This document shows, piece by piece, positions 50,062-59,640 of a DNA stretch of 64,000 nt (positions within the stretch are counted from its first letter, which is position 1; every line of letters begins with the position of its first letter). The DNA lies in assembly GCF_024294785.1 (NCBI RefSeq), contig NZ_JANCLT010000013.1, positions 1-64,000 of the forward strand. The letters run 5' to 3'. The position numbers were made by a program, and so were the translations under genes. The stretch comes from Ectobacillus ponti. GTDB lineage: Bacteria > Bacillota > Bacilli > Bacillales > Bacillaceae_G. The notes under the pieces are model-generated. The model made no database searches, was not told where the DNA came from, and worked only from the letters and a program-made list of their open reading frames with translations.

Positions 50062-50907
50062 ATGACAAAAAAGAAAATTGCCTGGGTTACAGACAGTACT
50101 GCAACCCTGTCTAAGGACTATATAGACAAATACAACATTCACGTTGTACCGATGGAAATTATTTTTGGCGATCAGTCGTACAGGGAAGACATTGATATTA
50201 CTGCGGAAGATTTCTATAAGAAGCTATCCGAATCCAAGGTGCTGCCGAAAACCTCGCAGCCGGCTTTGGGCAGCTTTGTGAACCTGTATGAACAGCTGAA
50301 GGAAGAATATGAATACGCAATCGCCATCCATGCCTCCAGTGCACTGACGGGCACGTACCAATCCTCTGTGAGCGCTTCCCAAATGGCAGAGTTTCACAGT
50401 GTCGAGGTGATTGACTCCAAGATTGGTTCCTACCCGCTGGGCAAAATGATTCAGCAGGGCGTCGAAATGGAAGAGCAGGGCAAGTCCTATGAGGAGATTG
50501 TGGCGTATCTGCGCACGCTGCCTGATAAAGCACAGCTGTTAATGGCTCCGGGCAGTCTTGAGCAGCTGCATAAGGGCGGGCGGCTGTCTTCGGCACAGGC
50601 GATTATCGGCAACCTCATTCAGCTGAAGCTCATCATTAAGTTCGACAACGGCAAGGTCATCATGCATGACCGCATCCGTACGGAGAAAAAAGTGAAGCTC
50701 CGCTTGTTTGAGATGTTTGCGGAGGTGGCGCCGCAGCTGAAGGAAGCCAGCGTCATTCACGCAAATGAAGCGGAGAAAGCACTGCAGTGGAAGGCAGAGC
50801 TGGAGCAGCTGTATCCGCATATTTCCTTTACAACCACGATGTTCAGCCCGGTTCCGGGGGTGCATACTGGACAAGGGACGATGGGGTTGAGCTGGATTAC
50901 AGAGTAA
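50062..50907 (+). CDS. DegV-family fatty-acid-binding protein
   Basis: DegV/FakB-type protein of 281 residues. Characteristic segments are WVTDSTATLSKDY, TSQPALGSFVNLYEQL, IHASSALTGTYQSS and GRLSSAQAIIG. FakB proteins bind a fatty acid and present it to the kinase FakA for phosphorylation; several paralogues with different chain preferences are usual, and the ligand here is unknown. GGGAG precedes the ATG. Monocistronic, with its own promoter and a strong terminator. Confidence 0.9.
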   Translation: MTKKKIAWVTDSTATLSKDYIDKYNIHVVPMEIIFGDQSYREDIDITAEDFYKKLSESKVLPKTSQPALGSFVNLYEQLKEEYEYAIAIHASSALTGTYQSSVSASQMAEFHSVEVIDSKIGSYPLGKMIQQGVEMEEQGKSYEEIVAYLRTLPDKAQLLMAPGSLEQLHKGGRLSSAQAIIGNLIQLKLIIKFDNGKVIMHDRIRTEKKVKLRLFEMFAEVAPQLKEASVIHANEAEKALQWKAELEQLYPHISFTTTMFSPVPGVHTGQGTMGLSWITE

Positions 50908-50935
50908 GACGGGTGAAGGGCACCCGTCTTTTTTT
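50906..50935 (+). terminator. Terminator of the degV-like gene
   Basis: Ten-bp stem AAGACGGGTG / CACCCGTCTT, loop AAGGG, then T5. Confidence 0.93.
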
Positions 50936-50940
50936 AGTGC

Positions 50941-51020
50941 TGAAACGGTACGCTTCTTCCTGCAACAAAAAAGCGGGGGCCTGGAACAAACTCTTCAAAA
51001 AATGAAACCATTCGCCCCGG
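50941..51020. repeat. Tandem repeat, period 21 bp (unit TGRAACAA...)
   Basis: Cores TGAAACGG (50941), TGCAACAA (50961), TGGAACAA (50982) and TGAAACCA (51003), 20, 21 and 21 bp apart. Same core as the locus at 67-181. No coding signal. Confidence 0.6.
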
Positions 51021-51086
51021 TTTGCAGCCGCCGGGAAGGATGCCGGGTGAAAATCTGACGTTTCTTCACACTCTTGCCGCACTTCC

Positions 51087-51139
51087 TCCATGATTTCGTC
51101 ATAGTTCTGCCGTGCACAAGGACACGGCAGGGCTATAAT
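51087..51139 (+). promoter_or_regulatory. Promoter region of the first doxX-like gene
   Basis: -10 TATAAT at 51134-51139 without a good -35. The element TCCATGATTTCGTCATA (51087-51103), itself an inverted repeat ATGA-N5-TCAT, starts 47 bp before the -10; a near copy stands at the same distance before the second doxX gene. An 8-bp inverted repeat CTGCCGTG / CACGGCAG (51107-51130) overlaps the -35 position. Confidence 0.6.
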
Positions 51140-51206
51140 AAAGGTGTAGCAAGGAGATACAGACAATTGCTCAGTATTTCACAAATTGTAGAGGGGGAAC
51201 AACACT

Positions 51207-51713
51207 ATGTTCGTTGAATTTCTTCGCCATAACAAGTATGCATCTGCAATCTTAACTTTCTTACGTTTATATGTTGGTTATGAATGGCTCACAGCGGGAT
51301 ATGGCAAGCTGACAGCCGGCTTTGAAGCTGGCGGCTTCCTGAAGGGCGCCGCGGCAAAAGCTGTTGGCGATCATCCGGCTGTGCAGGCATGGTGGGCGGA
51401 CTTCCTGAACAGCTTTGCCATTCCAAACGTGCACCTGTTCGAGGCTCTCATTCCTTGGGGCGAAACGCTCGTTGGCCTTGGCTTATTGCTCGGCTGCCTC
51501 ACTAAATCCGCTGCCTTCTTCGGAATGATGATGAACTTCGCGTTCATGCTCAGCGGCACTACCAGCACAAACCCGCAGCTCGTGCTGCTGTCCATCTTCA
51601 TCATCATTGCCGGCCACAACGCTGGCAGAATCGGTGTGGACGGTCTGCTGCACAAGTACGGCAAGGGCTTGAAATTCCCACACCTGCCTAAGCGGCATGC
51701 ACCGCAGCACTGA
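51207..51713 (+). CDS. DoxX-family membrane protein 1
   Basis: Membrane protein of 168 residues with four hydrophobic segments, DoxX family (LRLYVGYEWLTAGYGKL; PWGETLVGLGLLLGCLT; FMLSGTTSTNPQLVLLSIFIIIAGHNAG). DoxX-like proteins are linked to thiol/redox stress or quinone metabolism, but the role in bacilli is unclear. GAGGGGGAA precedes the ATG. Closely similar along its whole length to the next gene, implying a recent tandem duplication with each copy keeping its own promoter and terminator. Confidence 0.88.
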   Translation: MFVEFLRHNKYASAILTFLRLYVGYEWLTAGYGKLTAGFEAGGFLKGAAAKAVGDHPAVQAWWADFLNSFAIPNVHLFEALIPWGETLVGLGLLLGCLTKSAAFFGMMMNFAFMLSGTTSTNPQLVLLSIFIIIAGHNAGRIGVDGLLHKYGKGLKFPHLPKRHAPQH

Positions 51714-51730
51714 ATGAAACCATTCCCACG

Positions 51731-51757
51731 GGGCTGACAAGCTGGTCAGCCCTTTTT
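51731..51757 (+). terminator. Terminator of the first doxX-like gene
   Basis: Stem GGGCTGAC / GTCAGCCC, loop AAGCTG, T5. Confidence 0.92.
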
Positions 51758-51782
51758 GCTGTCATGATTTTGCGATTATTTC

Positions 51783-51835
51783 TCCATGATTCTGCCATAC
51801 CTGCAGAGAGAGTCTCCCAAGGTGCGCCATATAAT
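51783..51835 (+). promoter_or_regulatory. Promoter region of the second doxX-like gene
   Basis: -10 TATAAT (51830-51835) with the element TCCATGATTCTGCCATA (51783-51799) starting exactly 47 bp upstream, as in the first copy (14 of 17 bases the same). No -35 consensus, which suits an activator-dependent promoter. Confidence 0.6.
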
Positions 51836-51871
51836 GAGCAATGTAAGAAGAAACACCAAGGGGGGCATCTT

Positions 51872-52366
51872 ATGTTTATCAAATTTCTTCGTACAAATCA
51901 GTATGCGGCGGCTGTCTTAACGATTTTGCGCTTATATGTCGGGTACGAATGGCTCACCGCCGGTTATGAGAAGCTGACGGGCGGCTTTGATGCCGGCGGC
52001 TTTTTGAAGGGAGCCGTTGCAAAAGCGGCAGGCGATCATCCGGCTGTGCAAGCCTGGTGGGCACATTTTCTCGAAGGCTTTGCCATTCCGAATGTGGACC
52101 TGTTCAACTTCCTTGTGCCTTGGGGGGAAACGCTTGTCGGTCTTGGGCTGCTGCTTGGCTGCTTCACGAGAACCGCCGCCTTCTTCGCCATGCTGATGAA
52201 CTTCGCGTTCATGTTCAGCGGAACAACGAGCACAAATCCGCAGCTTGTGCTGCTGTCTATCTTTATCATTCTTGCAGGCCATAACGCTGGAAAAATCGGT
52301 GTCGACGGCTTGCTGCACAAATACGGCAAGGGCTTGAAACGGACGAAGCAGACAGGACAGCAATAG
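51872..52366 (+). CDS. DoxX-family membrane protein 2
   Basis: Membrane protein of 164 residues, paralogue of the preceding gene (shared LRLYVGYEWLTAGY, GDHPAVQAWWA, PWGETLVGLGLLLGC, SGTTSTNPQLVLLSIFII, GVDGLLHKYGKGLK). It differs mainly in the C-terminal tail (RTKQTGQQ against FPHLPKRHAPQH). Start at the ATG at 51872, with GGGGGG about 6 bases upstream; upstream in-frame codons lie in the promoter. Function as for the first copy. Confidence 0.88.
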   Translation: MFIKFLRTNQYAAAVLTILRLYVGYEWLTAGYEKLTGGFDAGGFLKGAVAKAAGDHPAVQAWWAHFLEGFAIPNVDLFNFLVPWGETLVGLGLLLGCFTRTAAFFAMLMNFAFMFSGTTSTNPQLVLLSIFIILAGHNAGKIGVDGLLHKYGKGLKRTKQTGQQ

Positions 52367-52374
52367 CATCAGGG

Positions 52375-52403
52375 GGGACTGGTCATAAAGGCCGGTCCCT
52401 TTA
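52375..52403 (+). terminator. Terminator of the second doxX-like gene
   Basis: Stem GGGACTGG / CCGGTCCC (one G-T pair), then TTTACATT. Confidence 0.65.
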
Positions 52404-52490
52404 CATTCCCTTCCGCTTCCTCTTGTGGCAGTCCTGCCTTTATGTTACAGTTAGGATAAGCTTTAGTGTGTATTTAGGAGGTTTCGGCAA

Positions 52491-52724
52491 GTGAGTACTT
52501 TTCTATCCGTTTTACTAATTATCGTTTCCGTTGTATTGATTGTGCTTGTTCTGCTGCAATCCAGCAAGAGCGCAGGCTTGTCCGGCGCGATCTCCGGCGG
52601 TGCGGAGCAGCTGTTCGGCAAGCAGAAGGCGCGCGGCTTTGAAGCGGTTTTGAATAACCTGACGATCGTATTTGCCGTTCTGTTCTTCATCCTGGCTGTT
52701 CTGGTTGCTTACGTAAAGCTGTAA
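52491..52724 (+). CDS. secG: Preprotein translocase subunit SecG
   Basis: SecG, 77 residues, an accessory part of the SecYEG channel. Two membrane helices ([39 protein letters not shown]) flank a Gly-rich loop [21 protein letters not shown], the family signature. GTG start with GGAGGT about 8 bases upstream. It lies before est and rnr, as in B. subtilis, with its own terminator. Confidence 0.95.
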   Translation: MSTFLSVLLIIVSVVLIVLVLLQSSKSAGLSGAISGGAEQLFGKQKARGFEAVLNNLTIVFAVLFFILAVLVAYVKL

Positions 52725-52732
52725 CATGCAGA

Positions 52733-52761
52733 AAGATTCAACACTCTGTTGAGTCTTTTTT
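52733..52761 (+). terminator. Terminator of secG
   Basis: Stem AAGATTCAAC / GTTGAGTCTT (one G-T pair), loop ACTCT, T-run. Confidence 0.9.
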
Positions 52762-52826
52762 GTTTTCCTGCAAAAGCTAATCAGTGATACACTAGGCTAT
52801 GTACCAAAAAGGAAAGAGGAAGAGAC

Positions 52827-53567
52827 ATGAAGCTAGCATCTCCACAACCATTTACATTCACCGGCGGCGACCGGGCAGTCCTGCTGCTGCACGGCTTTAC
52901 CGGTAACTCCGCCGATGTGCGCATGCTGGGCCGTTTTTTAGAGAAAAAGGGCTATACATGCCATGCGCCGATTTATAAAGGCCACGGTGTGCCGCCGGAG
53001 CAGCTCGTCCATACAGGACCGGAGGACTGGTGGCAGGACGTGATGGATGCCTACAACCATCTGCGTGATATGGGTCATGAAAAAATTGCTGCGGTCGGCC
53101 TGTCGCTTGGCGGCGTATTTTCCTTGAAGCTCGCCTATACGCAGCCGATTCTCGGCGTTGTGCCGATGTGCGCCCCGATGTATATCAAGAGCGAAGAAAT
53201 CATGTATCAAGGAGTTTTGGCCTACGCCAGAGAATATAAGAAGAGAGAGCGCAAATCGCCGGAGCAAATTGAAGAAGAAATGTTCGCCTTCAAGCAGGCG
53301 CCGATGAACACGCTGCGGGCGCTGCAGAGCCTGATCCGCGATGTGCGCAACAACATTGACATGATTTATGCGCCGACGTTTGTCGTACAGGCGCGCCACG
53401 ATGAGATGATCAACACGGACAGCGCCAACATCATCTATAACGGTGTGGAATCCAATGTGAAGCAAATCAAGTGGTATGAGGAATCCTCCCATGTCATTAC
53501 GCTTGACAAGCAACGCGATGAACTGCATGAGGATATATACAGCTTCTTAGAGCAACTAGATTGGTAA
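52827..53567 (+). CDS. est: Carboxylesterase (Est30 type)
   Basis: Alpha/beta-hydrolase carboxylesterase, 246 residues. The triad is Ser93 in GLSLGG, Asp192 in QARHDEMI and His222 in [14 protein letters not shown], placed as in Geobacillus Est30. The oxyanion region is [14 protein letters not shown]. It hydrolyses short to medium acyl esters; the natural substrate is unknown. AGAGGAAG precedes the ATG. The position between secG and rnr is conserved in bacilli. Confidence 0.93.
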   Translation: MKLASPQPFTFTGGDRAVLLLHGFTGNSADVRMLGRFLEKKGYTCHAPIYKGHGVPPEQLVHTGPEDWWQDVMDAYNHLRDMGHEKIAAVGLSLGGVFSLKLAYTQPILGVVPMCAPMYIKSEEIMYQGVLAYAREYKKRERKSPEQIEEEMFAFKQAPMNTLRALQSLIRDVRNNIDMIYAPTFVVQARHDEMINTDSANIIYNGVESNVKQIKWYEESSHVITLDKQRDELHEDIYSFLEQLDW

Positions 53568-53588
53568 GTCTAGTTGCGTCTTTTTTTG
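53552..53588 (+). terminator. Terminator of est
   Basis: Perfect 9-bp stem GCAACTAGA / TCTAGTTGC, then GTCTTTTTTT. It begins inside the last codons of est. Confidence 0.88.
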
Positions 53589-53654
53589 AATTATACATAT
53601 TGCGAAAACAGGAAACACTATACCATATGATTGTCTATAAAAGGAGGGAATTCA

Positions 53655-56051
53655 TTGGAAGCCCATATTCAAGAACATATAAACCGGCTTCTCGCTTTCA
53701 TGCGGGAGGAAGCATATAAGCCGTTGACCGTGCAGGAGCTTGAGGAAGCATTCGGCATTAAGGAAGCGGTGGATTTCAAGGATTTTGTCAAAGCGCTCGT
53801 CCTGATGGAGGAGCAAGGCTCGGTGGTCCGCACACGCACAAACCGCTACGGCCTGCCGGAAAAGATGAATCTTATCCGCGGCAAGGTGACCGGCCATTCC
53901 CGCGGCTTTGCGTTCGTGGTGCCGGAGGATAAGCAGTCTGTCATCGGCGAGGACATCTTTATTCCGCCAAACGAGCTGAATGGAGCCATGCATGGTGACA
54001 TCGTGCTGGTGCGCGTCAGCGCAGAATCCAGCGGCACGCGCAAGGAAGGCACCGTGATCCGGATTGTGGAACGCGGCACGAAGGAGATTGTCGGGACATA
54101 CACAGAATCCCGCAATTTCGGCTTTGTCATCCCGGATGACAAGCGCATCATCGGCGATGTCTTTATCCCGAAAACAGCCACCATGGGAGCGGTTGAGGGG
54201 CATAAGGTTGTAGTGAAAATTATTGCTTACCCGCAGGACCGGATGAGTGCTGAGGGCGAGGTCGTACAAATCCTCGGCCATAAAAACGACCCGGGCGTGG
54301 ACATTCTCTCTGTCATCCATAAGCACCATCTGCCGCAGGCGTTTCCACAGGAAGCCTTGGATCATGCGAACAGTGTGCCCGATACGATTGATGAGCGTGA
54401 CCTTAACGGACGCCGCGATTTGCGTGATCAGGTCATTGTCACCATTGACGGTGCGGACGCAAAGGACCTGGATGATGCGGTAACGGTAACGAAGCTGCCA
54501 AACGGCAACTACCGCCTAGGTGTCCATATTGCGGATGTCAGCCACTATGTGACGGAGGATTCCGCGATTGATAAGGAAGCGGCGGAGCGCGGGACAAGTA
54601 TCTATCTCGTAGACCGTGTGATTCCGATGATTCCGCACCGCCTGTCCAACGGCATTTGCTCCCTGAATCCGAAGGTGGACCGCCTGACGCTGTCCTGCGA
54701 TATGGAGATCAACAGCAAGGGCGAAGTGGTGAAGCATGAGATTTTCCAGAGCGTCATCAAGACGACTGAGCGGATGACATACTACGATGTGAACCGCATT
54801 CTTGAGGACGAGGATGAGGAGCTGCTTGGGCGCTATGAGCCGCTCATTCCGATGTTCCGCGACATGAGAGACCTGGCAGCCATCCTGCGCAAGAAGCGGA
54901 TGGAGCGCGGCGCCATCGACTTTGATTTTAAGGAAGCAAAGGTGCTTGTCGACGAAGAGGGCCATCCAAAGGATGTTGTGCTGCGTGAGCGTTCCACAGC
55001 GGAAAAGCTGATTGAGGAATTCATGCTGGCGGCAAACGAAACAGTGGCGGAGCACTTCCATTGGATGAATGTGCCATTCATGTATCGTGTCCACGAGGAT
55101 CCGAAGGAAGACAAGCTGGAGCGCTTCTTCGAGTTCATCACCAACTTCGGCTACACGGTAAAAGGAAAGGCGAACGACATCCATCCGCGTGCCCTCCAGC
55201 AAATTCTGGAGATGGTGCAGGGGCAGCCGGAGGAAATGGTCATTTCGACTGTCATGCTCCGCTCCATGAAGCAGGCACGCTATGATGCGGAAAGCCTGGG
55301 CCACTTCGGCTTGTCAACCGAGTACTACACGCACTTTACATCGCCGATCCGCCGGTATCCGGACTTAATCGTGCACCGCCTCATCCGCACGTACTTGATT
55401 CATGGTGACATCAGTGCGGAAACACAGGCGATCTGGCGCGAGAAGGTATCGGCCATTGCGGAGCACTCCTCCAACATGGAGCGCCGCGCGGTCGAGGCGG
55501 AACGCGAAGTCGATGAGATGAAGAAGGCCGAATTCATGGTGGACAAAATCGGCGAAGAGTTCGAGGGCATCATTTCTTCCGTTACGAACTTCGGCATGTT
55601 CGTCGAGCTGCCAAACACCATTGAAGGCATGATCCACGTCTCGAATCTGACGGACGACTATTACCGCTATGACGAGCGCAGCTATGCCATGATCGGCGAG
55701 CGCACCGGCACCGTGTTCCGCATCGGGGATCAGATTACGATCCGCGTGGTGAACGTGAACAAGGACGAGCGCGCGATTGACTTTGAAGTCGTCGGCATGA
55801 AGACCAACCGCCGTCCGGAGCGGAAGGACCGTCCAACGGTCATTGCTGAACCGAGCCGGAGCGGGCGCAAGCGCCGGGAAGGTGAGAGAAGTGAGCGTGG
55901 CGGCGGACGCGGAGAGAGCCGCCGGGGCGGAGGAGAAGGCCGCCGCAGCAGCAGCGGCGGAAGCAGCAGTGCTCCTGCTGGCGGGCGCAAGAAGAAAAGC
56001 TTCTTCGAGAATGCGCCGGCAGCGAAGCGGAAAAAGAAGAAACGCCGTTAA
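53655..56051 (+). CDS. rnr: Ribonuclease R
   Basis: 3'-5' exoribonuclease R, 798 residues, degrading structured RNA and working with tmRNA in quality control. Cold-shock domains at about 70-215 ([33 protein letters not shown]), the RNB catalytic domain with its aspartates in [13 protein letters not shown], and an S1 domain ([30 protein letters not shown]) are in order. The C-terminal ~90 residues are Arg/Gly/Ser-rich and Lys-rich, an RNA-binding tail. TTG start at 53655 with AAGGAGGG 6 bases upstream. The genes for its trans-translation partners, smpB and ssrA, follow 3 kb downstream. Confidence 0.96.
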   Translation: MEAHIQEHINRLLAFMREEAYKPLTVQELEEAFGIKEAVDFKDFVKALVLMEEQGSVVRTRTNRYGLPEKMNLIRGKVTGHSRGFAFVVPEDKQSVIGEDIFIPPNELNGAMHGDIVLVRVSAESSGTRKEGTVIRIVERGTKEIVGTYTESRNFGFVIPDDKRIIGDVFIPKTATMGAVEGHKVVVKIIAYPQDRMSAEGEVVQILGHKNDPGVDILSVIHKHHLPQAFPQEALDHANSVPDTIDERDLNGRRDLRDQVIVTIDGADAKDLDDAVTVTKLPNGNYRLGVHIADVSHYVTEDSAIDKEAAERGTSIYLVDRVIPMIPHRLSNGICSLNPKVDRLTLSCDMEINSKGEVVKHEIFQSVIKTTERMTYYDVNRILEDEDEELLGRYEPLIPMFRDMRDLAAILRKKRMERGAIDFDFKEAKVLVDEEGHPKDVVLRERSTAEKLIEEFMLAANETVAEHFHWMNVPFMYRVHEDPKEDKLERFFEFITNFGYTVKGKANDIHPRALQQILEMVQGQPEEMVISTVMLRSMKQARYDAESLGHFGLSTEYYTHFTSPIRRYPDLIVHRLIRTYLIHGDISAETQAIWREKVSAIAEHSSNMERRAVEAEREVDEMKKAEFMVDKIGEEFEGIISSVTNFGMFVELPNTIEGMIHVSNLTDDYYRYDERSYAMIGERTGTVFRIGDQITIRVVNVNKDERAIDFEVVGMKTNRRPERKDRPTVIAEPSRSGRKRREGERSERGGGRGESRRGGGEGRRSSSGGSSSAPAGGRKKKSFFENAPAAKRKKKKRR

Positions 56052-56059
56052 CTGAAAGG

Positions 56060-56084
56060 GGGGCTGACTTATGTCAGCCCCTTT
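56060..56084 (+). terminator. Terminator of rnr
   Basis: Nine-bp stem GGGGCTGAC / GTCAGCCCC, loop TTAT, short T-run. Confidence 0.85.
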
Positions 56085-56138
56085 GCTGTTGAAAAAGGTT
56101 GCAATCAACTATGCCAACTCTAGCTTTCGCAGTATCCA

Positions 56139-56226
56139 TCAAATCTGAAAGAATAACCCTCAAATCCGCAAAATTAACCATCAAATCTAAAGAAATAACC
56201 CTCAAATCCGAAAGAATATCCGACAA
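56139..56226. repeat. Tandem repeat, period exactly 21 bp (unit TCAAATCYGAAAG...)
   Basis: Units start at 56139, 56160, 56181 and 56202, all 21 bp apart, with a decayed copy at 56223. Alternate units are closer to each other (AACCATCAAATCT, AACCCTCAAATCC), hinting at a 42-bp higher-order repeat. In one frame it reads as a 7-residue repeat (ITLKSER), without a start signal. Confidence 0.7.
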
Positions 56227-56252
56227 AAGAAAGGCTGGCTGTTCTAAGCAGC

Positions 56253-57191
56253 TTATTTTTGCAGCTTCACATGCTCCCGCTTTTCCTCATTCACAACCAG
56301 TTGGAATACATCCGGACGCCCATAGTGGCCGACAGCATCAAAATCAAACTGGCTGGCTACGATATCCCTCAGGTCTAAATCAGCATATAAAATCTCTTCC
56401 TTGCCGAAAACAGGCCCTGCGATATAGTCCCCCAACGGACCGACAATGGCGCTGCCGCCCGGGCACATTTCATCAGACGAAGCCGCCAAATCGTCATAGC
56501 AGGCCAAATCATCCGGGTACATATCCTTTGTCACATACTGGTTGCAGGAGAGGACGAAGCAGCGTCCCTCCGCGGCGATATGCCGGATAGTGGACTGCCA
56601 GAGCTCACGGGAATCGGCCGTCGGGGCGATGTAGAGTTGGACACCCTTTGCATACATGGCGGCCCGGGCGAGCGGCATATAATTTTCCCAACAAATCAAC
56701 GCGCCAATTTTCCCGTATGGTGTTTCAAACACCGACAGCGTGCTGCCGTCGCCTTCACCCCAAATGAGGCGCTCTGAGCCGGTCGGCTTCAGCTTGCGGT
56801 GCTTGCCGAGCAGCGACCCGTCCGGCCCGAAGAACAGAACCGAGCAGTACAATGTGCCGCCACTCGTATCCATATCGCGCTCAATCACGCCAATCACCAT
56901 ATACACACCGGCCTTGCGGGCTGCCTCGCCGAGCCGTTCGGTTGTGGCGCTCGGCACGGGCACCGAGTTCTCCCAATAGCGCAGCCAATCCTTCCGCCCC
57001 TCCGGCGAACGGCTGCCGACCAATGCCCCGAAGCTGAGGCCGCGCGGGTATGCCGGAATAAAAGCCTCCGGAAACACCACAATCTTCGCTCCCTGTTCCC
57101 CTGCCTGCAGCGTCAGGGACACCGCTTTTTCTGTGCTTGCTTCCCGGTCCATAATCACGGAAGCGGCCTGTACAACAGCTACCTTTGTCAT
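56253..57191 (-). CDS. Nitrilase-family carbon-nitrogen hydrolase
   Basis: Protein of 312 residues of the nitrilase branch of the CN-hydrolase superfamily. The catalytic Glu is in VVFPEAFIPAYP, the Lys in HRKLKPTGSERLIWGEGDG and the Cys in ALICWENYMPLAR, the last being typical of true nitrilases and cyanide dihydratases rather than amidases. The likely reaction is hydrolysis of a nitrile to an acid and ammonia; the substrate is unknown. AGGGGGAA precedes the ATG. It is 11 bases downstream of the ABC permease gene on the same strand, so it may be in the same transcript. Confidence 0.87.
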   Translation of the reverse strand: MTKVAVVQAASVIMDREASTEKAVSLTLQAGEQGAKIVVFPEAFIPAYPRGLSFGALVGSRSPEGRKDWLRYWENSVPVPSATTERLGEAARKAGVYMVIGVIERDMDTSGGTLYCSVLFFGPDGSLLGKHRKLKPTGSERLIWGEGDGSTLSVFETPYGKIGALICWENYMPLARAAMYAKGVQLYIAPTADSRELWQSTIRHIAAEGRCFVLSCNQYVTKDMYPDDLACYDDLAASSDEMCPGGSAIVGPLGDYIAGPVFGKEEILYADLDLRDIVASQFDFDAVGHYGRPDVFQLVVNEEKREHVKLQK

Positions 57192-57202
57192 CGTAGTTCC
57201 CC

Positions 57203-58027
57203 CTAGATTTGCTTTTCAAACAACAGATTACGATCATTATACCGTGTGATGAGCTTCAGCAGCAGCACATTTCCGACAAGCAGCACAAGACCAATCGCAA
57301 ACAGCAGCATTGGGCTCAACAGCAGCATGCCTGTTGCCTGTCCGATCACTAACGCGATAACCGGCAGAACGATTGTTGCGCCCATTTGCTGGGCTGCTTG
57401 AAAGCTCTGCACCCGGGCGGAAATCAACACGTTGAGCAGCACGCTGAACAAGGAAAGAATCGGCGAGAGCCAGAACACCAGCAGCAGCCAGTTTGCGTTC
57501 ATCGCGAGCAGCTCTGGAAACATGCCGATGGTCAGCCCGTTCACCACGAGGCAAAACAAGACGAAGCTGATGAAGGACAGCACTATAGCCGGCAACAGCG
57601 CGGACAGCACCTTGCCGACAAACAGCTCGGTCATGGTGATGGGCGCAAACAGCAGGCTTTCCAGTGTCCGCCGCTCCTTCTCGCCGACGAAGCTGTTCGC
57701 CGCCGTCATCATGGAATTGAGGCACGGAATGAGCAGAAACAGAGAGCCGAGCATGTAGTTCACCAATACATAAATCATTTGCTTGCTGCCGGACCAGCTC
57801 CGCATATCCTGCGCCATGTCGGCCGGCAAGGCCTGCAGCACAGCCTGGATCATATCCTTCATATCCTTTGTGTCTGTCGGCGCCAGCTTGGCCGCCAGAA
57901 TGATTCCACCTGGCATCAGCACACAGAGGATGAGCGGCAGCACCACCATGCCGCCCCAAATTTGATTGTTGGTCGTAATGGCGCGCATATCCTTTTGGGC
58001 GATGGCCCAGATGACCGACTTATTCAT
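57203..58027 (-). CDS. ABC transporter permease (ABC-2 type)
   Basis: Membrane subunit of 274 residues with six hydrophobic segments and a large extracytoplasmic loop (about 45-90). The conserved ABC-2 segment NSFVGEKERRTLESLLFAPITMTELFVGKVLSALLP identifies an exporter permease. I start it at the ATG at 58027, with AGGGGGAAG about 6 bases upstream; its start overlaps the ATPase stop by 8 bases, giving coupled translation. The substrate is unknown. Confidence 0.88.
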   Translation of the reverse strand: MNKSVIWAIAQKDMRAITTNNQIWGGMVVLPLILCVLMPGGIILAAKLAPTDTKDMKDMIQAVLQALPADMAQDMRSWSGSKQMIYVLVNYMLGSLFLLIPCLNSMMTAANSFVGEKERRTLESLLFAPITMTELFVGKVLSALLPAIVLSFISFVLFCLVVNGLTIGMFPELLAMNANWLLLVFWLSPILSLFSVLLNVLISARVQSFQAAQQMGATIVLPVIALVIGQATGMLLLSPMLLFAIGLVLLVGNVLLLKLITRYNDRNLLFEKQI

Positions 58028-58916
58028 GCGACTTCCCCCTAATCCGGAAATAGAGCGACTCCAGATCCCGCTCCTCAATCTCCGCCCCGTGCACCCATGT
58101 TTCCTGGGTCAGCTGCTGCAGGAGCGGTGTAATTGCTTCCTTGCCGGGCAGATAGAAGCGGACCGTCGCAGCATCCAGCCGTTCCAGACAATATCCGGCA
58201 TATGTATCCTGTGCCGCCAGCCCGGTCTCGACCCGCAGCTTCACCGCTGTGGTGTACCGCTCCTCGAGCTCCACCTTCGTGCCGGATTCCAGAATGCGGC
58301 CTTGCTCCAAGAACAGATACGAGTCACAGACCGGCTCCAGCTGATGCAGAATGTGCGAGCAAAGCAGGATGGTTGTGCCCTCCGTCTTCAGCTTTCTAAT
58401 GTAGCTCAGCACAAGCTGAATGCCTTCGGGATCCAAGCCGTTTGTCGGCTCATCCAAGAACAGGAGAGACGGCTGATGCAGCAGCGCCTTAATCATCCCG
58501 AGCCGGCGCTTCATCCCGGTGCTGTAGGTGCCGGCCTTTTTATGCTGATGCTCACCCAGCTGAAATTCCTCCAGCAGCTGCTGAATCCGTGTTTCATCAT
58601 AGGCCCGGTACAGCTTGGCGAAAAAACGGAGATTCTCCAGCCCCGTCATCTCAAAATACAACCCGGCGCCTTCCGTCAGCACGCCGCTGTGCGCCCGAAT
58701 CTCATCCCCGTGCCGGATCGGATCCCAATCCCCGACGAGCATGCTGCCGCCATCAGGCCGGATCACCCCGTTCAGCAGCCGTACAATCGTTGTTTTGCCT
58801 GAACCATTCGGGCCGAGCAGGCCGACTGTGCTGCCGGCAGGCACAGAAAAGCTGACATCCTCCAGCACAGCCTGTGTGCCGAATTGCTTCTTCAATCCCT
58901 TCGCTTCAATAAACAT
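58020..58916 (-). CDS. ABC transporter ATP-binding protein
   Basis: ATPase subunit of 298 residues. Walker A GPNGSGKTT near 36-44, signature YSTGMKRRLGMIKALLHQP (a degenerate LSGGQ typical of ABC-2 exporters), Walker B LLFLDEPTNGLDP, and the switch His in LLCSHILHQLEPVCD. A C-terminal extension (about 215-298) is usual for this group. Start at the ATG at 58916, with AAGGGGGTG upstream. First gene of the exporter operon. Confidence 0.9.
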   Translation of the reverse strand: MFIEAKGLKKQFGTQAVLEDVSFSVPAGSTVGLLGPNGSGKTTIVRLLNGVIRPDGGSMLVGDWDPIRHGDEIRAHSGVLTEGAGLYFEMTGLENLRFFAKLYRAYDETRIQQLLEEFQLGEHQHKKAGTYSTGMKRRLGMIKALLHQPSLLFLDEPTNGLDPEGIQLVLSYIRKLKTEGTTILLCSHILHQLEPVCDSYLFLEQGRILESGTKVELEERYTTAVKLRVETGLAAQDTYAGYCLERLDAATVRFYLPGKEAITPLLQQLTQETWVHGAEIEERDLESLYFRIRGKSHE

Positions 58917-58997
58917 ATAACACCCCCTTTTTCCAGTATACAAGTTTTTCCATGAAGGCGGCAGGGGGAGAAGAAACAAACTGTAACTAGGATAAAC

Positions 58998-59026
58998 TTG
59001 AGAAGCGAACGTATTTTTGCTAAAAT
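58998..59026 (+). promoter_or_regulatory. Promoter of smpB
   Basis: -35 TTGAGA (58998-59003), 17-bp spacer, extended -10 TGCTAAAAT (hexamer TAAAAT, 59021-59026). Confidence 0.75.
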
Positions 59027-59052
59027 AATGCAAAGAGAGAGGAGTGCAGGAG

Positions 59053-59520
59053 ATGCCAAAAGGTCACGGCAAGACAGTTGCCCAGAATAAGAAAGCATAT
59101 CATGATTATTTCATTGAAGAGACATACGAGGCCGGCATGGTGCTCCAAGGCACGGAGATCAAGTCCATCCGCGCGGGCAAGGTGAACCTGAAGGATGCCT
59201 ACGCGCGCGTGCAAAACGGCGAGGTGTGGATTTTCGGGATGCACGTCAGTCCCTACGAGCAGGGAAACCGCTTCAACCACGATCCGCTCCGGACACGGAA
59301 GCTGCTCTTGCATGCGAAGGAAATTTCCAAGCTCATCGGCTATCTGAAGGAGACAGGCTATACGCTTGTACCGCTGAAGCTATACTTAAAGAACGGCTTT
59401 GCAAAAATGGAGCTTGGCGTGGCGAAGGGTAAGAAGAACTACGATAAGCGCGAGGATCTCAAGAAGAAGGAAGCAAAGCGTGAAATCGAGCGTGCGTTCC
59501 GCGACCGCCAAAAGCAGTAA
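59053..59520 (+). CDS. smpB: SsrA-binding protein SmpB
   Basis: SmpB, 155 residues, the protein partner of tmRNA in rescue of stalled ribosomes. The OB-fold core carries [39 protein letters not shown] and [22 protein letters not shown], and the C-terminal basic tail ([31 protein letters not shown]) enters the mRNA channel. I chose the ATG at 59053, with GAGAGGAG about 8 bases upstream. tmRNA itself is encoded 120 bases downstream. Confidence 0.97.
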   Translation: MPKGHGKTVAQNKKAYHDYFIEETYEAGMVLQGTEIKSIRAGKVNLKDAYARVQNGEVWIFGMHVSPYEQGNRFNHDPLRTRKLLLHAKEISKLIGYLKETGYTLVPLKLYLKNGFAKMELGVAKGKKNYDKREDLKKKEAKREIERAFRDRQKQ

Positions 59521-59530
59521 AAACTTACAG

Positions 59531-59558
59531 TTGTATTACTGTATCTCTATGCTATAAT
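59531..59558 (+). promoter_or_regulatory. Promoter of ssrA
   Basis: -35 TTGTAT (59531-59536), 16-bp spacer, extended -10 TGCTATAAT (hexamer 59553-59558). The RNA would carry a leader of about 75 bases removed by RNase P. Confidence 0.7.
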
Positions 59559-59640
59559 AAGAAATGTAATCGCAAGTTGCACTTTGAAAAACAGCTTGAT
59601 TAAGCTATCACCATATTCCCGTAAAGGGTCTTCTTATAAT

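Noticed and set aside
59635-59640. TATAAT directly before the mature tmRNA as its promoter
   Set aside because: Transcription would then start inside the mature RNA; the extended -10 at 59553 is better placed.
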